A stretch of DNA of 64,000 nucleotides. It comes from Synechococcus sp. MW101C3. Its GTDB lineage: Bacteria > Cyanobacteriota > Cyanobacteriia > PCC-6307 > Cyanobiaceae. The DNA lies in assembly GCF_002252635.1 (NCBI RefSeq), contig NZ_NQKX01000006.1:1-64000 (forward strand). Reading direction: 5' to 3'. The position numbers were made by a program, and so were the translations under genes. How positions within the stretch are numbered: the first letter of the stretch is position 1; each line of letters starts with the position of its first letter. Of the stretch, positions 31,279 to 40,988 are shown in pieces. Below the pieces are notes generated by a model that saw nothing but the letters and a program-made list of their open reading frames with translations, was not told where the DNA came from and ran no database searches.

Positions 31279-32364
31279 ATGTCAGTTGGAACGGGTGTGT
31301 CTCTGGCGGCCGCCCTGCTGGCACTCTCGGGTTGTGGAAGCGGCCCGCCAGCGCCGCAGCAGCGCCAGGTGCAGGTGTCCACCCAGCCGGTGGCGCTGGG
31401 TCGCTTCAGCAACGATGTCGACACGATCAGCACCCTGGAGGCGATTGAGGAAGTGCAGCTGGCCGCCCAGACCGCCGGCCGCATCGAGCGCCTGTTCGTG
31501 CGTCAGGGCGATGTGGTGCGCCAGGGCCAGCTTCTGCTCGTGCTCGACCAGGCCCAGGTGCGCGCCGATGTGGCCAGCCTGATCGCGCAGCGCGACAAGG
31601 ACCGGCTCAATTACGAGCGCTTTGAGTTCCTGGTGCGCCAGGGTGCCGCCAGCGCACTGCAGCGTGATCAGCTGCGCGCCGAATACATCCAGTCGCGCGA
31701 GGCGGTGGTGGCCCGACAGGCCGACCTCGCCTTCAACAACCTCACCGCGCCGATCGGGGGGGTGATCAGTGACCTGCAGGTGAAGCAGGGCGATGTGATC
31801 GCCGCCGGCGCGCCCTTCACCAAGGTGGTGCGCAACGACCGGCTGATGGCCCGCATCGATGTGCCGGGCGCCTTCAGCGACCGGGTGCGGCCCGGCCTGC
31901 CGGTGGTGCTGCAGGAGCCGCTGGGCGATCGGGTGCTGGCCAGGGGCGTGGTGGGATCGGTGGACCCGGCCGTCACCCCCGGCACCCAGGCGTTGCTGCT
32001 GAAGGCGGAGTTCCCCAATCCCAATGGTGCGTTGCGCACCGGTCTGCGGCTGCGCACCCGCGTACAGCTGGCGGCCGGCGATGTGCCCTCCGTGCCGTTC
32101 GTGGCGGTCACCCAATCGTCGGGTCAGAGCTTTGTGTTCGCGGTGGGAACCCTGCAGGATCTGGAGCGCAACCCCGGCAGGGCCGACCTGGAGGCGCTGC
32201 GCAAGTTGCCACCGGGCACCAGCTTCGCCTTGCAGGTGCCGGTGCAGCTCGGTGAGCTGCAGAACAACCGCTATCCGGTGCTCAAGGGCGTGGATCTCAA
32301 CGATCGGGTGATCACAACCAACCTGCTCACCCTGCGTCACGGCACACCCGTGACGGTGAAGTAG
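31279..32364 (+). CDS. RND efflux periplasmic adaptor (lipoprotein), module 1
   Basis: A 361-residue membrane-fusion protein that links the RND pump to an outer-membrane channel. A lipoprotein signal peptide ends in the lipobox LALSGC (Cys21). The lipoyl halves (EEVQLAAQTAGRIERLFVRQGDVVRQGQLLLVLD and APIGGVISDLQVKQGDVI) flank a short helical hairpin, followed by the beta-barrel domain (ARIDVPGAFSDRVRPGLPV). The start is the ATG at 31279. The RND gene follows after 10 bases. A second, related adaptor gene begins at 36229. Confidence 0.9.
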   Translation: MSVGTGVSLAAALLALSGCGSGPPAPQQRQVQVSTQPVALGRFSNDVDTISTLEAIEEVQLAAQTAGRIERLFVRQGDVVRQGQLLLVLDQAQVRADVASLIAQRDKDRLNYERFEFLVRQGAASALQRDQLRAEYIQSREAVVARQADLAFNNLTAPIGGVISDLQVKQGDVIAAGAPFTKVVRNDRLMARIDVPGAFSDRVRPGLPVVLQEPLGDRVLARGVVGSVDPAVTPGTQALLLKAEFPNPNGALRTGLRLRTRVQLAAGDVPSVPFVAVTQSSGQSFVFAVGTLQDLERNPGRADLEALRKLPPGTSFALQVPVQLGELQNNRYPVLKGVDLNDRVITTNLLTLRHGTPVTVK

Positions 32365-32374
32365 GGAGCCGCCG

Positions 32375-35300
32375 ATGTCTGCTTCCGACAATTTCATCAC
32401 GCGGCCGGTTCTGACCACCGTCTGCAGCCTTCTGATCGTGATCGGCGGATTAATTGCGATTCCGCTGCTGCCGATCGAGAACCTCCCTGATATTGCTCCG
32501 CCCACCGTCACGGTTAATTCCAGTTACAACGGCGCCGATGCGGTGTCGGTGGAGGAGGGGGTCACCAATGTGCTGGAGCAGCAGATCAACGGGGTGGAGA
32601 ACATGGAGTTCATCACCTCCTCCAGCTCCGCTTCGGGGGCCAGTTCCATCACCGTGTCGTTTGCCAGTGGCACCGACGGTGACATCAACCAGGTGAATGT
32701 GCAGAACCGGGTGTCTCAAGCCCAGCCCCAGTTGCCCGAAGAAGTGAGGCAGTCGGGGGTCTTGGTGAACAAAGCCTCCAACTCCATTCTGCTCGTTTAT
32801 AACTTCGGCAGCGAGGATGCCGCCAATGCCTACAGCACGGAATTCATCAGTGGTCTGCTTGACCAGAACCTGATCGATGAGCTCAAACGGGTGCGTGGGG
32901 TGGGCAACATTGCCTACGCCGGTAACCGCAAGCTCGCCTTCCGTCTCTGGCTCGACCCCGACCGGCTGGCGGCCAACAAGCTGAGCTCGGCCGATGTGGT
33001 GAACGCGTTGCGCAGCCAGAGCCGTCTGGTGCCGGCCGGCCAGGTGGGCGGCGAGCCTTCACCGGAGGGCCAGCTGTTCACCTTCACCGTGCAACTGCAG
33101 GGCCGCCTGCGCAGCACCCAGGAATTCAGCAACCTGATTCTGCGCACCACCGATCAGGGCGGCCTGGTGCGTCTGCGAGATGTGGGCCGGGTGGAGCTGG
33201 GGGCGGAAAGCTACGACGCCAATGCCACTGACCTCAGGGCGACACCTTCTGTGGGCCTGCTGGTTTATCAGCTGGGCGGCAGCAATGCTCTGGAGGTGTC
33301 AGAGGCGGTGGAGAACGTGATCGAGAACTTCCGGCTCACGATTCCGCCGGGAATGAAGATCGAGAAGATCTACGACACCACCGATTTCATTAACGCGTCC
33401 ATCAGAGGCGTCACCAACTCGCTGCGGGATGCGGTGGTGCTTGTGGTGCTGATCCTGTTCCTGTTTCTCCAGAACTGGAAAGCCACGCTCGTGCCCGGCA
33501 TTGCCATTCCGGTGGCGCTGGTGGGTACCTTCCTGTTTGTGAAGGTGGCGGGCTTCTCGCTCAATCAGCTCACCCTGTTCGGCCTGGTGCTGGCCACAGG
33601 CCTGGTGGTGGATGACGCGATCACCGTGATCGAAGACACCTCCACCAAAAAGGGGCAGGGCATGACTGCCCTGGAGGCCGCCAAGAGCACGATGAACGAG
33701 CTGTTCGGCGCCGTGATTGCCACGTCGCTCGTGCTGTTTGCGGTGTTCCTCCCGGTGCTCTTCTTCCCGGGGGCCACCGGCACGATCTACCAGCAATTCG
33801 CCGCCACGATCATCTTTTCGGTGGCGATCTCCACCTTCAATGCGCTCACCTTTTCCCCCATGCTCTCGGCCCTGCTGCTGGCCAGGGAGGGGGATCCGCC
33901 AGGCCGCCGCGCTTACACGATCGCCGGCGGATCCATCGGCTTCATCTACGGCCTGCTGGTGAGTGGCCGCGGCGCTCTGCTGGTGATCGGTGTGGTAGTC
34001 GCGGGCCTGCTGCTGGGCTATCTGCTGAGTCTGATCACCCGGCTGCCACTCCGTCTGCCCATCACGATCGGCGCTGCCGTGGTGGGGCTGCTGATGGCCC
34101 GGGTGGAAGCGCCGATCACGGTGCTGGTGTTCACCGCGATCGGCGTGCTGGTGGGTTTCTTCCTCGGCCCGATCTTCAAGGGCTTCAACCGGGTCTACGC
34201 CTCCGGAGAAGCGTGGTACCAGCGGGCCCTGGGCTGGGTGCTCAGCCGCCGCGCTCTGATCATGGGAGTGCTGGTGGGGGGCGTGGTGCTTACGGGAGTG
34301 GCCTTCACCTCAATCCCCTCCGGCTTCGTGCCGATCGAAGACCAGGGCTATGCGATCGGTTTTGTGCAGGCCCCCGATGGCAGCTCCTCTCAGACCACCA
34401 GCAAGATCAATGATCAGGTGGCGGAGATCCTTCGCACCGAAAAAGACATCAGTACCGCCTTGCTCATCAGTGGCTTCAGCCTGGATGGCAATGCCCCCAA
34501 CAAGGGCCTGTTCTTCTTCGGTACAAAGAACTGGGACGTACGTCCCAACCCCGATCAGGCCATGGAGGCGATCGTGGAGAGGCTGAACCGCAAGCTTTCG
34601 GTGATCAGTGGCGCTCGGATTTTCGTGGTGGAGCCCCCCGCGATCCCCGGCTACGGCACCTCCGGTGGTTTCGAGTTCCAGATGCTCGACCAGAGCGCCG
34701 GCGCCCTCACCCTGCCCGATTTCTTCGCCAGAGCCCAACAGCTGATCGCCAAGGCCACCGCCACCGGTGATTTTGGCCGGGTGTTCACCCAGTTCAGCCC
34801 TGAATCTCCGCAGCTGGAGGTGAGTGTCAACCGCGATCAGCTGGCGGCTCTCCAGGTGGATTACGGCCAGGCGATGCAGGCCTTCAGCTTCTATTTCGGT
34901 GGTGCCTACATCAACGACACCTTCCAGGAGGGCAAGATCCGGCGTGTCTATGTGCAGTCGGATGAGGCTTTCCGGGCCACGCCGCAGCAGCTCACCTCGC
35001 TGTTCGTCAACAATCTCAAGGGTGAACCCGTTCCGTTGGCAGAGGTGTTCACGGTGGAACCTGCCACCGGCCCTTCGGTGATCCCTCACTTCAACCTGTT
35101 CCGCTCGATCAAGGTGGAAGGCAGCCCGGCGCCGGGGCGCAGCTCCGGCCAGGCGATCACGGGCATTCAGGACCTGTTCAAGCAGATGGAGGTCAACGGG
35201 CTCGGCTTCGACTGGACCGGCCTCTCGCGCGAGGAGATCAAGGCCGGAGCGCTGGCTGTGGTGATCTTCGCTCTCGGCATCCTGGTGGTGTACCTGGTGT

Positions 35301-35782
35301 TGGCCGCCCAATATGAGAGCTACACCGATCCGATCATCATCCTGATGACCGTGCCCACCGCCATGCTCGGCGCTCTGGCGTTTCTGGCGGCCCGCGGCGA
35401 GGTGCTCAACATCTATGCCCAGGTAGGCCTGGTGATGCTGATCGGCCTGGCGGCCAAGAACGGCATCCTGATCGTGGATCTGGCCAACCAGCGCATGGCT
35501 GAGGGGGCCACGGCGATGGCGGCGGCGCGGGACGCGGCGGAATCCCGCCTGCGGCCGATCCTGATGACGGCCATCTCGTCTCTGTTTGGCTTTCTCCCCC
35601 TGGTGCTGGCCAATGGTGCCGGCGCCCGCAGCCAGGCCTCACTCGGCACCGTGGTGTTCGGTGGCCTCACGGTGGCCACGGTGTTGTCTCTGTTCGTGGT
35701 GCCTGTGTTTTACGTGGTGCTGAAGGGATTCGGCTCCGCTGAGGCTTCCAAGCCTGACCAGTTGCCCTCCGCTGCTCCCTGA
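32375..35782 (+). CDS. RND multidrug efflux permease (HAE1 type), module 1
   Basis: A 1135-residue proton-driven pump, longer than AcrB (about 1050), mainly through an extra hydrophobic stretch after the first half (roughly residues 510-605). N-terminus TRPVLTTVCSLLIVIGGLIAIPLLPIENLP is typical. Helix 4 carries the proton-relay aspartates in GLVLATGLVVDDAITVIED, and the C-terminal half has GLAAKNGILIVDLANQ with the relay Lys. Substrates cannot be read from sequence. It lies between adaptor 1 and small membrane protein 1, with the stop overlapping the next start (TGATG). Confidence 0.92.
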   Translation: MSASDNFITRPVLTTVCSLLIVIGGLIAIPLLPIENLPDIAPPTVTVNSSYNGADAVSVEEGVTNVLEQQINGVENMEFITSSSSASGASSITVSFASGTDGDINQVNVQNRVSQAQPQLPEEVRQSGVLVNKASNSILLVYNFGSEDAANAYSTEFISGLLDQNLIDELKRVRGVGNIAYAGNRKLAFRLWLDPDRLAANKLSSADVVNALRSQSRLVPAGQVGGEPSPEGQLFTFTVQLQGRLRSTQEFSNLILRTTDQGGLVRLRDVGRVELGAESYDANATDLRATPSVGLLVYQLGGSNALEVSEAVENVIENFRLTIPPGMKIEKIYDTTDFINASIRGVTNSLRDAVVLVVLILFLFLQNWKATLVPGIAIPVALVGTFLFVKVAGFSLNQLTLFGLVLATGLVVDDAITVIEDTSTKKGQGMTALEAAKSTMNELFGAVIATSLVLFAVFLPVLFFPGATGTIYQQFAATIIFSVAISTFNALTFSPMLSALLLAREGDPPGRRAYTIAGGSIGFIYGLLVSGRGALLVIGVVVAGLLLGYLLSLITRLPLRLPITIGAAVVGLLMARVEAPITVLVFTAIGVLVGFFLGPIFKGFNRVYASGEAWYQRALGWVLSRRALIMGVLVGGVVLTGVAFTSIPSGFVPIEDQGYAIGFVQAPDGSSSQTTSKINDQVAEILRTEKDISTALLISGFSLDGNAPNKGLFFFGTKNWDVRPNPDQAMEAIVERLNRKLSVISGARIFVVEPPAIPGYGTSGGFEFQMLDQSAGALTLPDFFARAQQLIAKATATGDFGRVFTQFSPESPQLEVSVNRDQLAALQVDYGQAMQAFSFYFGGAYINDTFQEGKIRRVYVQSDEAFRATPQQLTSLFVNNLKGEPVPLAEVFTVEPATGPSVIPHFNLFRSIKVEGSPAPGRSSGQAITGIQDLFKQMEVNGLGFDWTGLSREEIKAGALAVVIFALGILVVYLVLAAQYESYTDPIIILMTVPTAMLGALAFLAARGEVLNIYAQVGLVMLIGLAAKNGILIVDLANQRMAEGATAMAAARDAAESRLRPILMTAISSLFGFLPLVLANGAGARSQASLGTVVFGGLTVATVLSLFVVPVFYVVLKGFGSAEASKPDQLPSAAP

Positions 35783-36066
35783 TGGCCTGTCCTCCCGAGC
35801 CCCTGCAAGGCCGCCGCATCGTTCTCGCCGGACTTGTGGGGGCCGTGCTCGGTCTTTCCGTCAGCCTCTTTCTTCAGGCCATCGTTGCCCATACACCGGT
35901 CACGGTGAGCTCCAGTGCTTTGGTGTGGTTCCGCATCCTGTTGGCCTCCTTCGGCAGCCTGGGTGGCATGGCGATTGAAACCGTGCGACAGCTGCAGGTC
36001 ACTAACCCGGATCCCGCCTACCACAGGAAGGTTTACCGAACGGGCCGAAGCCGCGAACGGATCTGA
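35782..36066 (+). CDS. Small two-helix membrane protein linked to RND module 1
   Basis: A 94-residue protein starting in the RND stop (TGATG), so translationally coupled. Two hydrophobic helices (about residues 13-35 and 46-66) are followed by a basic tail. It can be aligned with the 98-residue protein at 40639 after the second RND gene: both contain RRI.LAG, a Phe/Arg-Leu helix, then G..G...ET.RQ...T. This conserved pairing suggests an accessory role, as the small AcrZ has for AcrB, but that is inference. Confidence 0.7.
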   Translation: MACPPEPLQGRRIVLAGLVGAVLGLSVSLFLQAIVAHTPVTVSSSALVWFRILLASFGSLGGMAIETVRQLQVTNPDPAYHRKVYRTGRSRERI

Positions 36067-36228
36067 TCCTTCCGATCGGCACAGTGGGCATCGGTGCCAC
36101 AAGGTTTACGCGGGTCTGTGATAGGCAATCGCTTTCGCTATCGCATTCCCACGCAACCCATCAACACGCAACGGAGTGGCGATGGGTGTAGACACCACAG
36201 CCGTTGTGCGCCAGCCTGGGGCGAACGC

Positions 36229-37365
36229 ATGACCAGGCAGTTGCGGCCACCCACCACCGTTCTGGCGGCATCCTCTCTTCTCTCGCTGGTTGCTCTCATT
36301 GGCTGTGCTCCGGCCAAGCTTCCCGAGCAGCCCCCGGCGGCCGTCAGGCTGGTGAATCCACGCACTTCCGTCTTCACCGACTCTGCCGATTACCAGAGCA
36401 CGCTGGAGGCTATCCGCGAGGTCAAGCTCGCTCCAGAGATCGATGGCCGCATCGTGGCGATGCCGATGCAGGAGGGCCAGGCGGTGCGAAAGGGAGAGTT
36501 GCTCTTCCGGCTCGACCAGGTGCAGCAGGAGGCCACCACCAATTCGGATCGGGCGGAAGCCCGGAAGGACCTGGTGAACGCCGAGCGTTATATTTTTCTC
36601 AACGAGCAGGGTGCCGTAACCACCAAGGAACGTGATTTTTATGTCACCCAGGCTCTGGTGAGCCGTGATCGGCTGCTGTCCTCGAAAGCCACCCTGGGTT
36701 ACAAGAACGTCACGGCTCCGATCACCGGTCAGGTGGGCAGCATCAACGCCAAGCTTGGTGATGTCGTTCGTGCCGGCGGTGTCGTCACCAGCGTGGTCGA
36801 CAACTCCCGCCTGTGGGTGCGCCTCGATGTGCCGGGCACCGATGCCGCCCGCGTGAAGGTGGGGATGCCCGTGGTGCTGAGCGCGCCCGATCGCCCCGAG
36901 CTCACGGCCCGCGGCGCCGTGAGTTTTGTGGCCCCGTCCCTCGACAAGGAGCGCCAGACCCTGCTGGTGAAGGCCACCTTCGCCAACGACGACGGCGTCC
37001 TGCGCAACAGCCAGCGGGTGAACGCCAGGTTGATCTTCTCGCAGGGCAACGCGTTGTCGATTCCCGAGCAGGCGGTGCTGCTCCAGGCCGGCAAGACCTT
37101 TGTGTTCCTGGCTGTGAGCCCCGAGGAGGCACGGCAGCGGCTGGGCCGGCCGATTGAGCCACCGCCACCCGCCGGTGCCCTGGTGGCGGTGCAGGTGCCC
37201 GTCACCCTGGGCACGCTGCAAGGCGGGATGTTCCCGGTGGCTTCGGGCCTGCAGAGCACCGATTCGGTGATCCTGGGCAACCTGGCCCAGTTGCGCAGTG
37301 GCCTGGCTGTGCGCGCCGCTGCTGCAGCGGCGCCTGCTTCCGCCTCCCCGGCGGCCCGTCAATGA
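36229..37365 (+). CDS. RND efflux periplasmic adaptor (lipoprotein), module 2
   Basis: A 378-residue paralog of the adaptor at 31279. The signal peptide ends in VALIGC (lipobox, Cys25 region). The lipoyl/hairpin/barrel layout is the same: IREVKLAPEIDGRIVAMPMQEGQAVRKGELLFRLD, APITGQVGSINAKLGDVV, VRLDVPGTDAARVKVGMPV. The C-terminus ends in an Ala/Pro-rich tail absent from adaptor 1. The stop overlaps the RND 2 start by 4 bases (ATGA). The 36067-36228 gap before it may hold a promoter; none is clear. Confidence 0.9.
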   Translation: MTRQLRPPTTVLAASSLLSLVALIGCAPAKLPEQPPAAVRLVNPRTSVFTDSADYQSTLEAIREVKLAPEIDGRIVAMPMQEGQAVRKGELLFRLDQVQQEATTNSDRAEARKDLVNAERYIFLNEQGAVTTKERDFYVTQALVSRDRLLSSKATLGYKNVTAPITGQVGSINAKLGDVVRAGGVVTSVVDNSRLWVRLDVPGTDAARVKVGMPVVLSAPDRPELTARGAVSFVAPSLDKERQTLLVKATFANDDGVLRNSQRVNARLIFSQGNALSIPEQAVLLQAGKTFVFLAVSPEEARQRLGRPIEPPPPAGALVAVQVPVTLGTLQGGMFPVASGLQSTDSVILGNLAQLRSGLAVRAAAAAAPASASPAARQ

Positions 37366-40300
37366 GCCTTTCGGACACCTTCATCCGCCGCCCCGTGCTC
37401 AGCACGGTGTGCAGTGTGCTCATCCTGCTGGCAGGCGTGATCGCCCTGCCCCTGCTGCCGATCGAGAACCTGCCGGACATCGCTCCGCCCACGATTCAGG
37501 TGAACGCCAACCTCCCCGGGGCCGATGCGCTCACGGTGGAAAGCGCCGTGACCGGGCCGCTTGAGGAGCAGATCAACGGGGCGCCGGGGATGGATTACAT
37601 CACCTCCACCAGCACCGGGGAGGGCAGCAGCCAGATCAACGTCTACTTCAAGCCAGGCACGAACGCGGACATCGATCAGGTGAACGTGCTGAACCGCGTT
37701 CAGACCGCCACCCCGCAATTACCGCCCCAGGTGAATGCTCAAGGGGTCACGGTTCAGCAGACCTCCGGCAGCTACCTCCTCGTTTACAACCTCACGTCCA
37801 CAGCAGGCCAGTTCGACGGCACCTTCTTGAACGGGCTCCTGCAACTGAATCTTGTGTATCCGCTCACGCGCGCGGATGGTGTCGGCCAGGTGAACATCTT
37901 CGGGGCCAGTGATCCAGCCTTCCGCCTCTGGGTGGATCCACTACGACTGGCCCGTTTCAACCTTTCCATCACCGATGTGGTGAATGCGCTGAAATCTCAG
38001 AACGTGGTGGTGATCGCTGGCAGCGTGGGCGGCCCGCCCTCACTGCCTACAAACCGCTCCACCTTCCCGATTCTGGTGAACGGCAATCTGGAGACAGTTG
38101 GTGACTTCGAAAAACTCATTCTCTCCAAGGGCCCCGACGGTGGATTGATTCGTCTGGGGGATGTGGGCCGCGCAGAATACGCCTTTCAGAACTTCAATCA
38201 GGCCGCCATCAACGCCATCAGCGGCTACCCATCGGTGGGCTTCGGGGTGATCCAGTTGCCTGGCAGCAATGCGATTACTACAGCGGATGCGGTGGATGAG
38301 GTGCTCACCCAGTTCCGCAACTCCCTGCCGCCAGGTGTGGTGCTGGAGAAGGTGTTTGACCAGACCGACTTCATCAATGCCTCGATCGAAGGGGCCCTCG
38401 ATGCCCTGCGCGATGCGGTGGTACTGGTGCTGCTGATCATCTTCCTGTTTCTGCAGGATTGGAAGGCCACGGCCGTGCCGGCCCTCGCCCTGCCCATCGC
38501 CCTGCTGGGGGCGATGGTGTTCGTGAAGGCGTTCGGCTTTTCGATCAACGAACTCACGCTCCTGGGCATCATCCTGGCCACCGGCCTGGTGGTGGATGAC
38601 GCGATCGTGGTGGTGGAGGCCGTGTCGGCGCGCATCGAAGCCGGTGACCCACCGTTTGTGGCGGCCTCCAATGCCATGAAGGAACTCACTGGCGCCATCC
38701 TGGCCACCGCCCTGGTGCTGCTGGCCGTGTTCGTGCCTGTGGCCTTCTTCCCGGGCGCCACCGGCGTGATTTACCGGCAGTTCGCGCTCACGATCGTCTT
38801 CTCGATCATCGTGTCCACCTTCAATGCGATCACCGGCAAGCCTCTGCAATCGGCGTTGCTGCTCGGTGGCGGCAAAACCGAACCCAGGGGCTGGCGTTGG
38901 ACGGCGATCGGCGGGGCCTTCGGGGCGTTGTACGGCACCCTGGCCGGCGGCTGGCTGCTGGCTGTGGTGCTGGGCCTGGTGGGGGCCGTGGTGGGCACCT
39001 TCCTGATGCCCATCTTCACGGCCTTCAACAAGGTGTTCGATCAGGTGGCCCGTGGCTATGCCGCCCTGCTTCAACAGGTGATCCGGCTTAGGCGGCTGGT
39101 GCTGGCGGCGTTGCTGGGCGGGGTGCTGCTCACCGGCGCCGCCTTCGTGCTGATTCCCACCGGTTTCGTTCCCACCGAAGACCAGGGCTATGGCCTTGGC
39201 ATCATCCAGTTGCCGGCCCAGTCGTCGATCGAGGCCACCATGGCGGTGGCGGATGAGGCCCGCAGGATCATCGCCAAGGAGCCTGATGTGGTGTCCGGAG
39301 AACTGGTGGGTGGGGCCGGATTCAACGGCGGCTCGTTGAACCAGGGCATCTTCTTCTTCGGCTTCAAGCCGATCGAGGAACGCACCAGCCCGGAGCAATC
39401 GGCGAATGCCATCATCGGGCGGATGAACCAGGCCTTCGCCAAGATTCCCGGGGCGATTGTGCTCGCTCAGGCGCCCGCGGCCGTGCCTGGCTTCGGCGCC
39501 CAGGGGGGGCTCTCCTTCCAGTTCAACGACCTCAGCAATGGCGGCTACAGCCCCACCGAACTGGCCGGCCTCGCCAAGCAACTGATCGCCAAGGCCAGGG
39601 GCACCGGCACCTTCGGCAACCTCTACACCCAGTTCGTCAGTGATGCGCCGGTGTGGCGCCTCGACGTGGACCGCGACCGCATGGCCTCGCTCGACATCGA
39701 CTTCAGTGCCGCCATGGAGGCCCTGGGTACCCTCACGGGCGGCAGCTTCGTGAACCAGACCTACGAGCAGCAGCAATACCGGCAGGTGTATGTCCAGGCC
39801 GATGCGAGCCACCGCACCATGATCCAGGACCTCAACAATCTCTATGTGAGCAACCGCTCCGGTGGGCTGGTGCCTCTTTCCAACGTGGTGAAGGCCCGCC
39901 TCGACAGCGCCCCGCCGATCATCAGCCACTTCGATCTCTATCGCACCGTGCTGATTCAGGGGGTGGAGGCCGCCGGCAAGAGCAGTGGCCAGGCGATCGA
40001 CACGATCGCGGCGGTGTTCCGCCGGCTCAATTTCGCCAACATCGGCTCAGCCTGGTCGGCGTTGACCCGATCGGAGGTGCAGGCCGGCGCCCTGGCCATC
40101 CTGGTGTTCGCGCTGGGGATCGTGGTGGTGTACCTGGTGCTCTCCGCTCAGTACGGCAGCTACATCGATCCGCTGATCATCCTGATGACGGTGCCCCTGG
40201 CCATGCTCGGGGCGCTGATGTTCCTGGTGTTGCGCGGCCAGGTGAACAACGTGTACGCCCAGGTGGGCCTGGTGACATTGATCGGCCTGGCGGCCAAGAA

Positions 40301-40637
40301 CGGCATCCTGATCGTGGATCTGGCCAACCAGCGCATGGAGCAGGGCATGAGCTCCGCCGAAGCGGCCATGGCGGCCGCCTGCTCTCGCCTGCGCCCGATC
40401 CTGATGACGGCCATGGCGGCATTGGCCGGTTTCTTCCCCCTGCTGGTGGCCAGCGGTGCCGGCGCCCTCAGCCAGCAGTCGCTGGGGGCCGTGATCTTCG
40501 GTGGCTTGCTGGTGGCCACGGTGCTCAGCCTGTTTGTGGTGCCCTCCTTCTATGTGCTGATGAAGCAGCTGGAAGCCTCCTGGTTCCCCGCCAGCCAGGC
40601 CACCGAACCGGTGCTCCCGTCAGGCCCGGCCGCCTGA
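37362..40637 (+). CDS. RND multidrug efflux permease (HAE1 type), module 2
   Basis: A 1091-residue paralog of the pump at 32375, with the same landmarks: FIRRPVLSTVCSVLILLAGVIALPLLPIENLP, GIILATGLVVDDAIVVVEA with relay aspartates, and GLAAKNGILIVDLANQ. A hydrophobic insertion after the first half (RWTAIGGAFGALYGTLAGGW) is again present, a feature both copies share. The two copies have clearly diverged, so the duplication is old or they came together from different sources. Coupled upstream to adaptor 2 and followed by small membrane protein 2 after 1 base. Confidence 0.92.
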   Translation: MSLSDTFIRRPVLSTVCSVLILLAGVIALPLLPIENLPDIAPPTIQVNANLPGADALTVESAVTGPLEEQINGAPGMDYITSTSTGEGSSQINVYFKPGTNADIDQVNVLNRVQTATPQLPPQVNAQGVTVQQTSGSYLLVYNLTSTAGQFDGTFLNGLLQLNLVYPLTRADGVGQVNIFGASDPAFRLWVDPLRLARFNLSITDVVNALKSQNVVVIAGSVGGPPSLPTNRSTFPILVNGNLETVGDFEKLILSKGPDGGLIRLGDVGRAEYAFQNFNQAAINAISGYPSVGFGVIQLPGSNAITTADAVDEVLTQFRNSLPPGVVLEKVFDQTDFINASIEGALDALRDAVVLVLLIIFLFLQDWKATAVPALALPIALLGAMVFVKAFGFSINELTLLGIILATGLVVDDAIVVVEAVSARIEAGDPPFVAASNAMKELTGAILATALVLLAVFVPVAFFPGATGVIYRQFALTIVFSIIVSTFNAITGKPLQSALLLGGGKTEPRGWRWTAIGGAFGALYGTLAGGWLLAVVLGLVGAVVGTFLMPIFTAFNKVFDQVARGYAALLQQVIRLRRLVLAALLGGVLLTGAAFVLIPTGFVPTEDQGYGLGIIQLPAQSSIEATMAVADEARRIIAKEPDVVSGELVGGAGFNGGSLNQGIFFFGFKPIEERTSPEQSANAIIGRMNQAFAKIPGAIVLAQAPAAVPGFGAQGGLSFQFNDLSNGGYSPTELAGLAKQLIAKARGTGTFGNLYTQFVSDAPVWRLDVDRDRMASLDIDFSAAMEALGTLTGGSFVNQTYEQQQYRQVYVQADASHRTMIQDLNNLYVSNRSGGLVPLSNVVKARLDSAPPIISHFDLYRTVLIQGVEAAGKSSGQAIDTIAAVFRRLNFANIGSAWSALTRSEVQAGALAILVFALGIVVVYLVLSAQYGSYIDPLIILMTVPLAMLGALMFLVLRGQVNNVYAQVGLVTLIGLAAKNGILIVDLANQRMEQGMSSAEAAMAAACSRLRPILMTAMAALAGFFPLLVASGAGALSQQSLGAVIFGGLLVATVLSLFVVPSFYVLMKQLEASWFPASQATEPVLPSGPAA

Positions 40638-40638
40638 G

Positions 40639-40935
40639 ATGCCCCTGCCCCGCCCTGCCGGCTACCGTCCGCGCCGCCAGTTGCGGGTGGATCGCCGCCG
40701 CATCGCCCTGGCCGGATGTCTTTATGCCCTCGCCGTGCTGGTGCTGCTGGTGTTGGCCCACCACGCCTCGCGCACCCCTGGTGAACTTCTGCCGACCATC
40801 CACCCCCGCTTCTGGGCTCTGGTGATCGGCATGGCGGGCTTCTGCGGCGCCTGGGGAGAAACGCTGCGGCAGATCAGCCTCACCCGCCGCGGCCAGCCTG
40901 GCGCGCCGCTGGACGAACGCGGAGACGACTTCTGA
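40639..40935 (+). CDS. Small two-helix membrane protein linked to RND module 2
   Basis: A 98-residue protein beginning 1 base after the RND 2 stop. After a basic N-terminus (RPRRQLRVDRRR) come two hydrophobic helices (about residues 23-41 and 58-70), then GETLRQISLT and a charged tail. It corresponds in position and motif to the protein at 35782. Overall identity is low, as expected of a small membrane protein, but spacing of RRI.LAG and ET.RQ...T is kept. Probable accessory subunit of the pump; unproven. Confidence 0.7.
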   Translation: MPLPRPAGYRPRRQLRVDRRRIALAGCLYALAVLVLLVLAHHASRTPGELLPTIHPRFWALVIGMAGFCGAWGETLRQISLTRRGQPGAPLDERGDDF

Positions 40936-40988
40936 GGGCCGGCCGCGAGCCCCACAACCGGCCCGCCCCGCACACGGACGGTCCGCAC

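Noticed and set aside
38040-39929. Minus-strand frame of 629 codons
   Set aside because: Antisense to RND pump 2, which has complete family motifs.
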